Assembly: GCF_001189955.1 (NCBI RefSeq)
Contig: NZ_LFLT01000028.1
Span: 1 to 64,000, forward strand
Source: Herbaspirillum chlorophenolicum
GTDB taxonomy: Bacteria > Pseudomonadota > Gammaproteobacteria > Burkholderiales > Burkholderiaceae_D
Length of the DNA: 64,000 nt
Direction of reading: 5' to 3'
The position numbers were made by a program, and so were the translations under genes. Shown one piece after another: positions 50,796-59,741 of the stretch. A model generated the notes under the pieces. It was given only the letters and a program-made list of their open reading frames with translations, was not told the origin of the DNA and did not search any database. Positions within the stretch are counted from its first letter, which is position 1; the number at the start of each line of letters is the position of its first letter.

Positions 50796-51269
50796 TTAGA
50801 TCGGATAGATCAACGAGTTCGGAATCATTTCCGAGTCGTAGATGCACAGTTTCGACTTGAAGCGCATCCCTTCCGGGGTCATGCTGACCTCGTCAAGATA
50901 ACGTCCGACATTAAAGACCGTCGTCTCCTGGCTCAGCTTGGTGCGCAAGATCGAGTAGTTGGCTTCCACCTTCAGGACATCGCCCTCCTTCGCCTTCAGC
51001 AACGGCAATCCCGTCACATTCAACTGGTAATAGGGATCATGAAAGAGGGTTTCGCGGATGCCATACACACGGTCATGCAGCATCCCTTTGCTGATGAAAG
51101 ACAGCGTCGCCAGTGGGAAACCCCTCTCATAATTTTCCCGGGGCTGCACCTTATAGATGCACTCGTCGGTAAAGAAATCCGGCCATTCTTCCCATCGTCC
51201 GTTACTGGTGACTTCGGCATATTTTGCATAGAGCTGGCAGAGTTCAACATACAAGCTTGCATCCATCAT
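50796..51269 (-). CDS. nagH: Salicylate 5-hydroxylase, small oxygenase subunit
   Basis: 157 aa, NTF2-like beta subunit of ring-hydroxylating oxygenases; FLTDE-like FFTDECIYKVQPRENYERGFPLA and a C-terminal beta sheet. It packs against the Rieske alpha subunit and shapes the hexamer. It begins with the last base of the nagG stop (TGATG). Confidence 0.92.
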   Translation of the reverse strand: MMDASLYVELCQLYAKYAEVTSNGRWEEWPDFFTDECIYKVQPRENYERGFPLATLSFISKGMLHDRVYGIRETLFHDPYYQLNVTGLPLLKAKEGDVLKVEANYSILRTKLSQETTVFNVGRYLDEVSMTPEGMRFKSKLCIYDSEMIPNSLIYPI

Positions 51270-52531
51270 CAGACCTCCATTACCTTGCGCCAGTAGTCAT
51301 ACATGCCGCGAATGAGTGTTTCAGTAACCATGTGCTCTGTATCGCGGCAATCGCGGCCGTCAAGCTCGGCCAGCGTGCGATGCGCCGGTTTCTGCTCGAA
51401 GCCGCACTGCGAGAATTCGATCACCTCCCCATCGTCGGCGGAAACAAAACCGGCAGGGCCGAACAGATTTGCCTGAATCAGGCGCCGCTCGGTCATTTCT
51501 TCGCTATCGTCTTCGAAACCGAAATGGGTCCAGACAAAATCGAATGAGCCGGTACCGTTAGGCTGGATGTGGCGGGTCGAAACGCTATTGACCTGCTGCT
51601 GGAAGATCACGCTTGGGAACACCGTCATCATGACGGCGGTCGGACCATTCCACCAATCTTCCTGGACGATGTCGAGCAAGCGCTTGTCATGCACTTGCAT
51701 GCTCTCCTTGAAGCTGCTTACGCCGGCGGTCACTTCGTTCTTGACGCCCCCCGTGCCGCGCGTGGAGATCATTGCCGCGTGGCGGAACTTGTCGTCCATG
51801 CGCAACTGGGACTTGTTATCCGCGCGCCACAAGCCATAGGTCACGAACCAGGTATGCAACAGGCCCGGATGGTAAGGGTCCTTGATGTTTTCCTGCATCA
51901 GCTTCCAGTTGCCGGGAATGCGCTGGCGGTTGTACCCCAGGATCTTCAGCCGGCGGCCGTTGAACAAGCGATCGAAATAAGCCAGAATCTGGGGACCAAG
52001 AAAGTCCTCCAGCGAATCCACATCATGATCAAACGAGGCGAATACCACTCCGCCGCGCCGTGCCACCTTGAGCTTGGTCAGACCGTTCTCTTCGACCTTG
52101 AAGTCGCCCGGCATGCCGCCGTTGACCTTGCCGTCCTGCTTGACGCCGCGGCGGAACGGAACCCCTTGAAGATCGCCATTTAACTTGTAGTTCCACTGGT
52201 GATAGGGACACACCAGCTCCTTCCTGTTGCCGCTTCTTTCTCGGCAGAACTGCATACCCCGGTGGGCACATACGTTCTCGACCACATTAATTTCACCGTC
52301 GGCGTCGCGGATCATTACCACCGAGCGTTCGCCTACGACCGTCCTCTTGAAATCACCGTGATTCGGAATCTCGGCTTCCAAGCCGACATAATTCCAATGC
52401 CCGCGATAGAAGAAACGCTCTAATTCACGCCGATAGAGCGCCTTGTCTGTATACGCCCAGAAGGGAATACGGCTGGAACCGTCGCCTTCCCATTTCTGCT
52501 CCAGCGGAAAAGCCTCGCCAGGATGTTGCAT
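51269..52531 (-). CDS. nagG: Salicylate 5-hydroxylase, large oxygenase subunit
   Basis: 420 aa. Rieske ligands C88, H90, C108, H111 (CAHRG; CPYHQW); mononuclear iron ligands H221 and H226 in ENIKDPYHPGLLHTWF, with Asp218 bridging. This matches NagG-type large subunits, which hydroxylate salicylate at C5 to gentisate using NADH and O2. The neighbouring gentisate dioxygenase supports the assignment; related anthranilate or benzoate hydroxylases are less likely. CAGGAG precedes the ATG. Confidence 0.9.
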   Translation of the reverse strand: MQHPGEAFPLEQKWEGDGSSRIPFWAYTDKALYRRELERFFYRGHWNYVGLEAEIPNHGDFKRTVVGERSVVMIRDADGEINVVENVCAHRGMQFCRERSGNRKELVCPYHQWNYKLNGDLQGVPFRRGVKQDGKVNGGMPGDFKVEENGLTKLKVARRGGVVFASFDHDVDSLEDFLGPQILAYFDRLFNGRRLKILGYNRQRIPGNWKLMQENIKDPYHPGLLHTWFVTYGLWRADNKSQLRMDDKFRHAAMISTRGTGGVKNEVTAGVSSFKESMQVHDKRLLDIVQEDWWNGPTAVMMTVFPSVIFQQQVNSVSTRHIQPNGTGSFDFVWTHFGFEDDSEEMTERRLIQANLFGPAGFVSADDGEVIEFSQCGFEQKPAHRTLAELDGRDCRDTEHMVTETLIRGMYDYWRKVMEV

Positions 52532-52556
52532 GTCGACTCTCCTGTTCTGACGTCCG

Positions 52557-53255
52557 TTATGCCGTTACCCGAACGCGGATCGCGCCAAGACCCTCGACGA
52601 AGCCTTCCATCAGGTCTCCGGACGATACTGCGTTCACGCCTTCCGGCGTGCCGGTCATGATGATGTCGCCGGGTTCCAGCGCCTCGTACTGCGAGAGGTA
52701 AGCGATACTCTCCGCCACCGACCAAATAAGCTCCGATACATTGGAACGCTGCCTCGGTTGGCCATTAACCGCCAACGCAATCTCTCCACCGGTAATGTGC
52801 CCGACGCTCGCGACGGAATGGATGGGGCCAATTGGAGCCGAGTCGCGGAATGACTTACCGAATTCCCAAGGGCGCCCCTTCTCGCGAGCATCCAGCTGCA
52901 AATCCCGGCGTGTCATGTCCAGGCCAACTGCGTAACCATAGACATACGACAACGCCTCATCGACGCTAATGTTCTTGCCACCGCGGCCGATCGCTACGAC
53001 CAACTCGATTTCATGATGGAAATTCGATGTCATGGGGGGATAGGGAATGCGGGTTTCACCTTCGCCTGCCCGCACCGCCGCGCAGGCCGGTTTCATGAAG
53101 AAGAACGGAGGATCGCGCTCTGGGTCCTTACCCATTTCACGGGCATGGGCAGCATAGTTTCTGCCGACGCAGAAAATACGATTGACTGGAAATGCATCTC
53201 CACTGCCTGCGATATCAAGGCTGGTGACGGGAGCAACGGGTACGGCGTAGTTCAT
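52557..53255 (-). CDS. nagK: Fumarylpyruvate hydrolase (FAH family)
   Basis: 232 aa. FCVGRNYAAHAREMG and PFFFMKPA at the start, the Glu pair in FHHEIELVVAIG, and GDIIMTGTPEGV near the end are the FAH metal-site motifs. In the gentisate route it hydrolyses fumarylpyruvate to fumarate and pyruvate. Encoded between nagI and nagG in one operon. Confidence 0.92.
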   Translation of the reverse strand: MNYAVPVAPVTSLDIAGSGDAFPVNRIFCVGRNYAAHAREMGKDPERDPPFFFMKPACAAVRAGEGETRIPYPPMTSNFHHEIELVVAIGRGGKNISVDEALSYVYGYAVGLDMTRRDLQLDAREKGRPWEFGKSFRDSAPIGPIHSVASVGHITGGEIALAVNGQPRQRSNVSELIWSVAESIAYLSQYEALEPGDIIMTGTPEGVNAVSSGDLMEGFVEGLGAIRVRVTA

Positions 53256-53322
53256 GAAATCTCCGATTGAAGATGAGTCTGGCCGCCAATGCGGCCAAAT
53301 GCATTAGTTGAAGGGTCGGTTA

Positions 53323-54381
53323 TCAGGCGGCCGCTCGCGCAAGGCGCTCTTCGCGCCAGAATCCAATGGCCTGCTGTGCCGGTCTGTCCGAATAACTAAA
53401 GAGAATGGCGTCACGCTGAGCACGCAGCTGCAGCGCGCTCCACGATGGCACGACGAATACGTCGTTTTCCTGGAATCTCAGAACCTGATCGCCCACCAAT
53501 GCTTCGCCCTCTCCCTCCAGGCAGACATAGACAGTGGCGTCGGTGCTGCGATACGGCAAACTTTCGAATCCCTGCGGCAGAAGTTGAATGAATGCGCCCA
53601 TCGTGGGCATCGGCGACGCCCCTGTGGCGGGATTGACAAACCGTTGCTTGTGGCCGTGATGCTGATCGACCTCTCCCTGCGCAACCATCTTCAGGGCCGC
53701 GCGAGTTTGCGCAAACGGATAGACAAAGACTTTGGTGGGGGAATTTGTCGGCTGATGGAAGTCGACGGGCAGCATGTTACTGCCGTATCGCGCCAGGGCA
53801 TCACCCTCAGGACGACTGACGCTCTGAGAATGCTCTTCCCCCGGCTCGGCAAAGCCCGCATCGAAAAATCTTGCAAGGGGAATGTCCAGACCGTCTAACC
53901 AGACCACCGGCTCTTGGCCAAGATTTCCATGGTCATGCCAAGTCCATGCCGGCGTAATAATGAAATCGCCACGTCGCATGGTGGTTCGCTCGCCATCCAC
54001 TGCTGTGTAGGCGCCTTCGCCATCCAACACCAGGCGCAGCGCGGATTGAGTATGGCGGTGCGCCGGCGCCACCTCACCCGGCATGATCAACTGCAGGCCT
54101 GCATACAGGCTTTGTGTCACCGATGAATTTCCGCGAAGACCGGGGTTTTCCAAGATCAGAACCCTGCGTTCTGCCTCCTCCGCGCTGATCAGACTACCGG
54201 CCTGCATGACGTGCTTGCGCACGTCCGAGTACTTCCAGAGAGTGGGCGTTATTGCAGGCGCCGGAGACCTCGGCACAAGACGGCCCAGCACTTCCCAAAG
54301 CGGCGTCATGCTGAATTGGTTGATCAGATCGTAATACTGGCGACGCTCCGCCCGCACGAAATCCGGTACGTCAGCTTTCAT
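53323..54381 (-). CDS. nagI: Gentisate 1,2-dioxygenase
   Basis: 352-aa bicupin. The first cupin holds the iron ligands in PAHRHTQSALRLVLDGEGAY and DFIITPAWTWHDHGN; the second cupin ends with DVFVVPSWSALQLRA. It opens the gentisate ring between C1 and C2, giving maleylpyruvate. Length and motifs match NagI/SdgD. It lies 18 bases after nagAa. Confidence 0.94.
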   Translation of the reverse strand: MKADVPDFVRAERRQYYDLINQFSMTPLWEVLGRLVPRSPAPAITPTLWKYSDVRKHVMQAGSLISAEEAERRVLILENPGLRGNSSVTQSLYAGLQLIMPGEVAPAHRHTQSALRLVLDGEGAYTAVDGERTTMRRGDFIITPAWTWHDHGNLGQEPVVWLDGLDIPLARFFDAGFAEPGEEHSQSVSRPEGDALARYGSNMLPVDFHQPTNSPTKVFVYPFAQTRAALKMVAQGEVDQHHGHKQRFVNPATGASPMPTMGAFIQLLPQGFESLPYRSTDATVYVCLEGEGEALVGDQVLRFQENDVFVVPSWSALQLRAQRDAILFSYSDRPAQQAIGFWREERLARAAA

Positions 54382-54399
54382 CTCGCATTCCTTGTTCTC

Positions 54400-55386
54400 T
54401 TAGTTGGCACTCGCATAAAATGCGTCGGCATAAATGTGTTCCATCGCTATTCCTTTGGATTTGGCGATGAGCGTGGCAGCCTCGACCATTGGCGGTGCTC
54501 CGCACAGATAGGCGCGCCAGTCCCTCAGATCCTTCCAATCTTTCGATACGGAATCGGTCACGAGCCCGACTCGATGGGCAGCGCCAGGCTCGTTGGTGGC
54601 GATCACCACCTGCACATGCAAATTGGGATTGATTTCGGAAAGCTGTTTTAGCCAGTCTTGGCCGTAGATATCGGCGGAAGAGCGCACGCCGAAATAGAGA
54701 TGAATCGGATTGGTCATCTTCATGGCGGTGGCAGAACGAACGATCGACAAGACGGGAGCCAGCCCCGTCCCTCCGGCGATGCAAAGGACAGGACCCTCGT
54801 GCTTCTTACGCAGATATGCAGTTCCCATCGGGCCGGAAACGCGCACTTGGTCCCCTACCTTCAACTCCTTGAATACATAACCCGTGACGCGTCCATTCGG
54901 CACGTAGCGGATGTGGAATTCGAGCGTATCGTCTTCTGGCAAACCCGCCATCGAATAAGGCCGAATGTGCTCCGGGGTGAATTGCAGAATGGCATATTGC
55001 CCGGGAGAAAACGAAAGGGGCTTGGGCGATTTGAGAACCAGACGCTTGATATCGTGCGTCAGGTCTTCGATTGCCGCCACGCTTGCCCTGAGAATTCGTG
55101 CAGGATGCGCCACGATCTCATCGGGCTCGGGAATTTCGACGACACAATTCTCCGTCAGCACGCTCATGCACGCCAGGACGTGATTTCCCTCGCCAAGATT
55201 GGTGATTTTGGCATCACCCGCCGACTCCAGAACCTTCCCCTCGATTACTTTGCAGCGACAGGTACCGCAACGCCCCGCGCGGCAGCTGTAAGAAACAGGA
55301 ATCCCATTTTCCTGCAACACCTCCAACAGGTTGTCTCCAGCCTTAACGGCCAGCGAACGCCCAAGGGGTTGCACCACGAGTTCCAT
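54400..55386 (-). CDS. nagAa: Ferredoxin reductase of salicylate 5-hydroxylase
   Basis: 328 aa. N-terminal plant-type 2Fe-2S domain (CRAGRCGTCRC ligands), then FAD domain (RPYSMAG) and NAD domain (CIAGGTGLAP). It takes electrons from NADH to the Rieske ferredoxin. First gene of the operon, divergent from the LysR gene, with an inverted repeat between the two starts. Confidence 0.92.
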   Translation of the reverse strand: MELVVQPLGRSLAVKAGDNLLEVLQENGIPVSYSCRAGRCGTCRCKVIEGKVLESAGDAKITNLGEGNHVLACMSVLTENCVVEIPEPDEIVAHPARILRASVAAIEDLTHDIKRLVLKSPKPLSFSPGQYAILQFTPEHIRPYSMAGLPEDDTLEFHIRYVPNGRVTGYVFKELKVGDQVRVSGPMGTAYLRKKHEGPVLCIAGGTGLAPVLSIVRSATAMKMTNPIHLYFGVRSSADIYGQDWLKQLSEINPNLHVQVVIATNEPGAAHRVGLVTDSVSKDWKDLRDWRAYLCGAPPMVEAATLIAKSKGIAMEHIYADAFYASAN

Positions 55387-55483
55387 ACCTGTCTCCTTCT
55401 GCCTACTTAGATTTATTTAGTTTGGTGAGGCGATTATAGGAAGCGGGTATTTATAAATATATAGTATTCTCTGAATTTCAAAA

Positions 55484-55498
55484 ATCACGAACGGTGAT
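55484..55498. promoter_or_regulatory. Putative LysR operator ATCAC-N5-GTGAT between nagAa and nagR
   Basis: ATCAC, GAACG, GTGAT in the 130-bp divergent region, 19 bases before the LysR start. T-N11-A symmetry; candidate site for the NagR-like activator. Confidence 0.6.
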
Positions 55499-55516
55499 AT
55501 TACTCAGGCGACTCCA

Positions 55517-56449
55517 ATGGAACTCAAAGACATCGACCTTAACCTGCTGGTGGTCTTCAATCAGCTTCTGATCGATCGCCGGGTTTCGATTGTTGCCGAG
55601 AAACTTGGGCAGACTCAGCCGGCCATCAGCAATGCACTCAATAGACTGCGGCGCCATCTCGGGGATGAGCTGTTTCTGCGCACGTCCAAAGGCATGGAGC
55701 CAACATCGCTGTCGATCCAGCTGGCCGAGCCGATTGCCTATGCATTGAGCGCCATCCATAGCACGCTGAACCAACAAGCGCTATTCGATCCGGAACGAAC
55801 CAGCCGGACCTTCACGATCGGGATGACGGATATTGGAGAGATTTACTTTCTTCCACGACTGATGGATGCTTTGGCCAGTATCGCTCCCAACATATCAATC
55901 AATACGGTGCGCAATACAGCCATCAATCTCAAGGATGGCATGGAGTCTGGTCACGTTGACCTGGCTGTGGGCTTACTTCCGCAGTTAAAGGCCGGCTTCT
56001 TTCAGCAACGTTTGTTTGAGCAAAAATATGTCTGCCTCCTGCGTCGCGGGCATTCGTTGGACAAGAAGAAGATGAGTGTGGAGGAGTTTTCTCAGGCAGA
56101 ACACGTGATGGTGGTCGCCTCCGGCACTGGTCACGCCAAGCTTGATGACGCAATCGAACGGAAGGGAATCCGCAGAAATATACGATTGACCGTGCCGCAT
56201 TTCGTGGCCGTCGGGCACATTCTCTCTACGACTAATATGATTGCGACCGTACCGGAACGGTATGCTCGCCAGTGCCTGGAGCCATTCAATCTGCGATTCT
56301 TAGAACATCCCGTGGCTTTGCCCGAAACCGGGATCAATGTCTTTTGGCATGCCAAATTTCACAAAGAGCCGGGGAACCAGTGGATGCGCAGGCTGATTTT
56401 CGATTTGTTCTCGGATAAGAAAAGCGCGGGCAATACCAAGAGCAAATGA
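55517..56449 (+). CDS. nagR: LysR-family activator, NagR/NahR-like
   Basis: 310 aa. It begins MELKDIDLNLLVVFNQLLIDRRVSIVAEKLGQTQPAISNALNRLR, the form typical of NahR/NagR/NodD-type LysR proteins that respond to salicylate and other aromatics. Divergent from nagAa, so it very likely activates the nag-liv-nagL operon. Confidence 0.9.
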   Translation: MELKDIDLNLLVVFNQLLIDRRVSIVAEKLGQTQPAISNALNRLRRHLGDELFLRTSKGMEPTSLSIQLAEPIAYALSAIHSTLNQQALFDPERTSRTFTIGMTDIGEIYFLPRLMDALASIAPNISINTVRNTAINLKDGMESGHVDLAVGLLPQLKAGFFQQRLFEQKYVCLLRRGHSLDKKKMSVEEFSQAEHVMVVASGTGHAKLDDAIERKGIRRNIRLTVPHFVAVGHILSTTNMIATVPERYARQCLEPFNLRFLEHPVALPETGINVFWHAKFHKEPGNQWMRRLIFDLFSDKKSAGNTKSK

Positions 56450-56484
56450 GCTGCGGACAATGAATTCGCCGTTATCCCGGCCGC

Positions 56485-57183
56485 TTAGCGCTCACTTGTC
56501 GTTGACTTGATCAGTTTGACCCATTCCTTCAGGATCTGTTTGTAGTAGCTATCGTCATGGCGCCATAAGCGATTAATTGCCATGCCTCGCACCAGGTTCA
56601 GGGTCAAATTAAGTATCGACGTCGCCTGCTTATTGGATATTCCGGCTTCACGAAACACCTTGAGCCAGAGTTCATTTGTTGTATTGCGATAGTTCTGCAT
56701 CACCGGCAGGATTTTTTCCATCAGATCCACATCGGTTCTGGCGACGATGATGACCTCCAATGCGGCAATAAAAGGCCAGTCAAAGTACACGCTCAAGCTA
56801 TCTGCAATGAATCCTTCAATGGGGTCCTTAACAGCCTGTTTCGATTTCGCGACGCGTTGGCCACGCTCGATTGATACGTCGAAAACGGCGGCGGTTGCAG
56901 CCACCACGAGTTCTGCCTTGGAATTGAAGTGATGCATTAATGCACCATTCGAGAGACCTGAACGCGTGGCGACTTCCTTGGTTGTCAAGCCGGCGTATCC
57001 CTTTTCCATCAGGACTTCAATTGCCGCCGTCAACAAACGGTCCCGGGCTTCTCGCGTTCGGTCATTTTGCGTCCTGCGAGGCGGCTTCTTCGACACGCGG
57101 TTTTCCTCACTCTCCGGCATGGGCGCCAGAGTATTGGCTGCTTCTGCGTGCAGATTAAGCGAGGGAAAACTGGTAGAGGTCAT
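56485..57183 (-). CDS. TetR-family transcriptional regulator
   Basis: Up to 232 aa. HTH: LTTKEVATRSGLSNGALMHHFNSKAELVVAATAAVFD. The start is uncertain: ATG at 57183, ATG at 57120, or GTG at 57096, the last being best supported by GAGGA. It sits on the same strand just downstream of the O-demethylase operon and is convergent with nagR. It may repress the demethylase operon. Confidence 0.88.
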   Translation of the reverse strand: MTSTSFPSLNLHAEAANTLAPMPESEENRVSKKPPRRTQNDRTREARDRLLTAAIEVLMEKGYAGLTTKEVATRSGLSNGALMHHFNSKAELVVAATAAVFDVSIERGQRVAKSKQAVKDPIEGFIADSLSVYFDWPFIAALEVIIVARTDVDLMEKILPVMQNYRNTTNELWLKVFREAGISNKQATSILNLTLNLVRGMAINRLWRHDDSYYKQILKEWVKLIKSTTSER

Positions 57184-57515
57184 GTTTGGCTTCAAAGTTA
57201 CTTGCGTGCACTCATTATACTGCTCCAGGCACGCTTCTCCGCACGCGCGAGCGCGCTGGACGCGATTGCCGAAACGACTTGTTTGCCATGCCGGCGGCAC
57301 GATACGTACGGCTGCGAAGCCGGCTCTATCCACGCATGCAAGATCTTTAGCCGAAGACTGGGAGCTTCTTTGACAACTCCAGAAAACCAAACCGGGATAG
57401 GGGAAAAATATAGAGAAAATTCTGATGCTTACATGGCGGGGACGCAGCCGGCACATGCCGGCCTTTGGGGACCTCTACAACATCATCCAGACAACTATCA
57501 GGCACTACGCCGTCT
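57184..57515. other. Intergenic region between tetR and the O-demethylase reductase gene
   Basis: No gene supported on either strand. It contains a short CCGGC-ACAT-GCCGG hairpin near 57450, downstream of the reductase gene, without a T tract. Confidence 0.5.
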
Positions 57516-58469
57516 TCATAAATCCAGCACGAGAATTGACGACTTTGATCGAGAGCAGCATGGTGTGAACTGGTCCCCCCTGGCCCGTTCGTCGTCGCTC
57601 AGATACTGATCCCGATGATCCGGGATACCGTCGCATATCTTGGTCAGGCAGGTCCCGCAGATGCCCTGTTCGCATGAAACTGGAATCTCAATCCCCTTTC
57701 GCGCAAGCGCCTCAACCACGGTCTGATTGCCTGGAATCTCGACCATTTCACCGGTGCTTTTGATTCTGACGGCGAATGCATCGCCGTCTTCAGCCGGCGC
57801 GGCCGTAAATGCCTCATAGTGCAAATGCGCCCATCGGATCTGCTCGCATGTGTCCCGCACGTATTTGAGAAATCCCATGGGGCCACACGCATAGGCATGG
57901 GAATCCTCCGTTGCACGGCGCAATATGTCCGCCACAGAAGGCTTTTCCGTGGTTGTATCGTTGTCGAACCAGAACGAAACCTTTTCGCGCAATGGCGACT
58001 GCAGTATCAAATCGTGGAAGGCCGTCCTTTCAGCGCTACGGGCAAAATAATGCAGGTGAAACTTTGCATCTTGCGCCAGCAACTGCCACGCCATTGCCAT
58101 CAGCGGAGTAACCCCGATGCCGCCAGCCAGCAAGACGACTTCATGGTTCCCTGAAGCCAGGTGAAACAGATTTCTCGGCTCCCCGATCTGCAATTCATCG
58201 CCCAAATCGACCAGTCCGTGCATCGCTTTAGACCCGCCCCGGGTGTTCGGGTCCAATAGAACGCATATTTGATACCTGTCTGTGCGCGCTGGATCATTGC
58301 ATAACGAATATTGACGCACCAATCCGTTGGGCAGATAGACGTCGATATGCGATCCGGCGCTAAACGATGGCAATGCCTTGCCATCCATTCGTTCCAATTC
58401 AAAAAGGCAAATGTCCAATGCCGCCCGCCGCTTCTCGACGACACGAACCGAGATTGTTTTGCTAGTCAT
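57516..58469 (-). CDS. Phthalate-dioxygenase-reductase-type oxidoreductase (VanB-like)
   Basis: 317 aa. FMN/FAD domain (VRQYSLCNDPA), NAD domain (LLAGGIGVTPLMAMAWQL), and a C-terminal plant-type 2Fe-2S cluster (CEQGICGTC). This domain order is that of VanB/PDR reductases, the one-protein electron donors of Rieske O-demethylases. It ends FTPCCSRSKSSILVLDL, as is usual in the family. Downstream of the oxygenase and binding-protein genes in one operon. Confidence 0.92.
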   Translation of the reverse strand: MTSKTISVRVVEKRRAALDICLFELERMDGKALPSFSAGSHIDVYLPNGLVRQYSLCNDPARTDRYQICVLLDPNTRGGSKAMHGLVDLGDELQIGEPRNLFHLASGNHEVVLLAGGIGVTPLMAMAWQLLAQDAKFHLHYFARSAERTAFHDLILQSPLREKVSFWFDNDTTTEKPSVADILRRATEDSHAYACGPMGFLKYVRDTCEQIRWAHLHYEAFTAAPAEDGDAFAVRIKSTGEMVEIPGNQTVVEALARKGIEIPVSCEQGICGTCLTKICDGIPDHRDQYLSDDERARGDQFTPCCSRSKSSILVLDL

Positions 58470-58527
58470 GAAGAAATACTCTGGGACGGAAGTTACGCCG
58501 TCCCGTCCAAAGTGAGAGAAATACCGG

Positions 58528-59706
58528 TTAATTCTTCAGAGGGCACTTATCGTGATAAGCGTCCTCCACCGATTTGAACGGCGTGGCCAGCGTTTTGAGG
58601 CTCAATCGGCCCTTTTCGTCTTTGGCCACTTCCAGGACGTGCATGTCCTGAATAGGGAAGTTGTTGTTATTGAACCGAAACGAACCGCGTACCGACTTGA
58701 AATCGGCCGCTTTGAGTGCTGCCATGAATGCGGGCTTGTCGGCGACATTCCCACCGACCTTCTTAATGGCAGACTCCAGCAGCTGTGCCGCGTCATAGCT
58801 TTGAGCCGCATAGTTCGATGGAATCCGGCCGTATTTCTTTTCGAATTCATCCACGAATCGCTTGCTTGCAGGAATGTCAATATCCGGACCCCAGAAACTG
58901 CCGCTCACCATGCCCAACGCATTGTCGCCAATGGAGGGAAGATTAATTGCATCCGCCACAAAGACCGACAGAAGCGGCACCTTCTTCATGAGGCCTGCTT
59001 GCGCATATTGTTTTGCAAAGCTAACGCCAAGCCCGCCAGGGAAGAAGGCAAATACGGCATCGGGCTTGGCAGAACTCACCTGAGAAATCTCTGCCGCAAA
59101 ATCCAGCTGGTTCAGCTGCGTATAGAGCTCGTCGACGACCTCGCCTTTGTAGTGGCGTTTGAAACCTGCCAAGGTGTCCTTGCCGGCCTGGTAGTTTGGC
59201 GCCATTAACAGCACCCTCTTGTAACGCTGGTCGGACGCATATTTTCCGACCGCCTCGGCGGCCTGATCGCCCTGCCACGCAGTGATAAATTGATAGGGAG
59301 AGCATTGAGCACCGGCGATCTGTGAAGGCCCGGCATTAGAGCCGATGAGGAATACTTGCTGGTCCGTCACATACTTATGAACGGCCATCATGATGTTGGA
59401 GAAAGAGACGCCGGTGATGATTGGCACCTTCTCCTTTTCAATCAGGCGCCTTACCGCCTGATTTGCCACATCCGGTTTCAGCTGCGTGTCTTCCTTGATA
59501 ACTTGAACCGGAACACCTCCCAACTTCCCGCCATTGCGTTCGACCACCAGCATGAAGCCGTCATATTGATCGCGGCCAATAGACGCCTGTGCCCCGGAAA
59601 GCTCGCCGATGAAACCGATCTTTATCGGCGTCTGGGCGCTGGCCGGTTGTAGCGTGGCCCCCACAAAAGCGACGATTGCCGCCACTTTCAGCTTATTCCA
59701 CATCAT
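58528..59706 (-). CDS. Second periplasmic substrate-binding protein, LivK family
   Basis: 392 aa with signal peptide (VAAIVAFVGATLQPASAQ). Peripla_BP_6 family, paralogous to the livK at 49216-50394: same length, IGRDQYDGFMLVVERNGGKLGG compared with VGQDQVDGFNLAVEQNGGKLGG. It has no permease or ATPase genes of its own and lies between the oxygenase and reductase genes. It probably presents the methoxylated precursor to the LivHMGF system at 45799-49212. Confidence 0.9.
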   Translation of the reverse strand: MMWNKLKVAAIVAFVGATLQPASAQTPIKIGFIGELSGAQASIGRDQYDGFMLVVERNGGKLGGVPVQVIKEDTQLKPDVANQAVRRLIEKEKVPIITGVSFSNIMMAVHKYVTDQQVFLIGSNAGPSQIAGAQCSPYQFITAWQGDQAAEAVGKYASDQRYKRVLLMAPNYQAGKDTLAGFKRHYKGEVVDELYTQLNQLDFAAEISQVSSAKPDAVFAFFPGGLGVSFAKQYAQAGLMKKVPLLSVFVADAINLPSIGDNALGMVSGSFWGPDIDIPASKRFVDEFEKKYGRIPSNYAAQSYDAAQLLESAIKKVGGNVADKPAFMAALKAADFKSVRGSFRFNNNNFPIQDMHVLEVAKDEKGRLSLKTLATPFKSVEDAYHDKCPLKN

Positions 59707-59741
59707 TGTCTCCTTTTAGAATTATTGGCCCTGCAAATTGA

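Noticed and set aside
57067-57609. 180-codon plus-strand frame across the tetR start and reductase end
   Set aside because: Overlaps two supported minus-strand genes, no ribosome site or domain.
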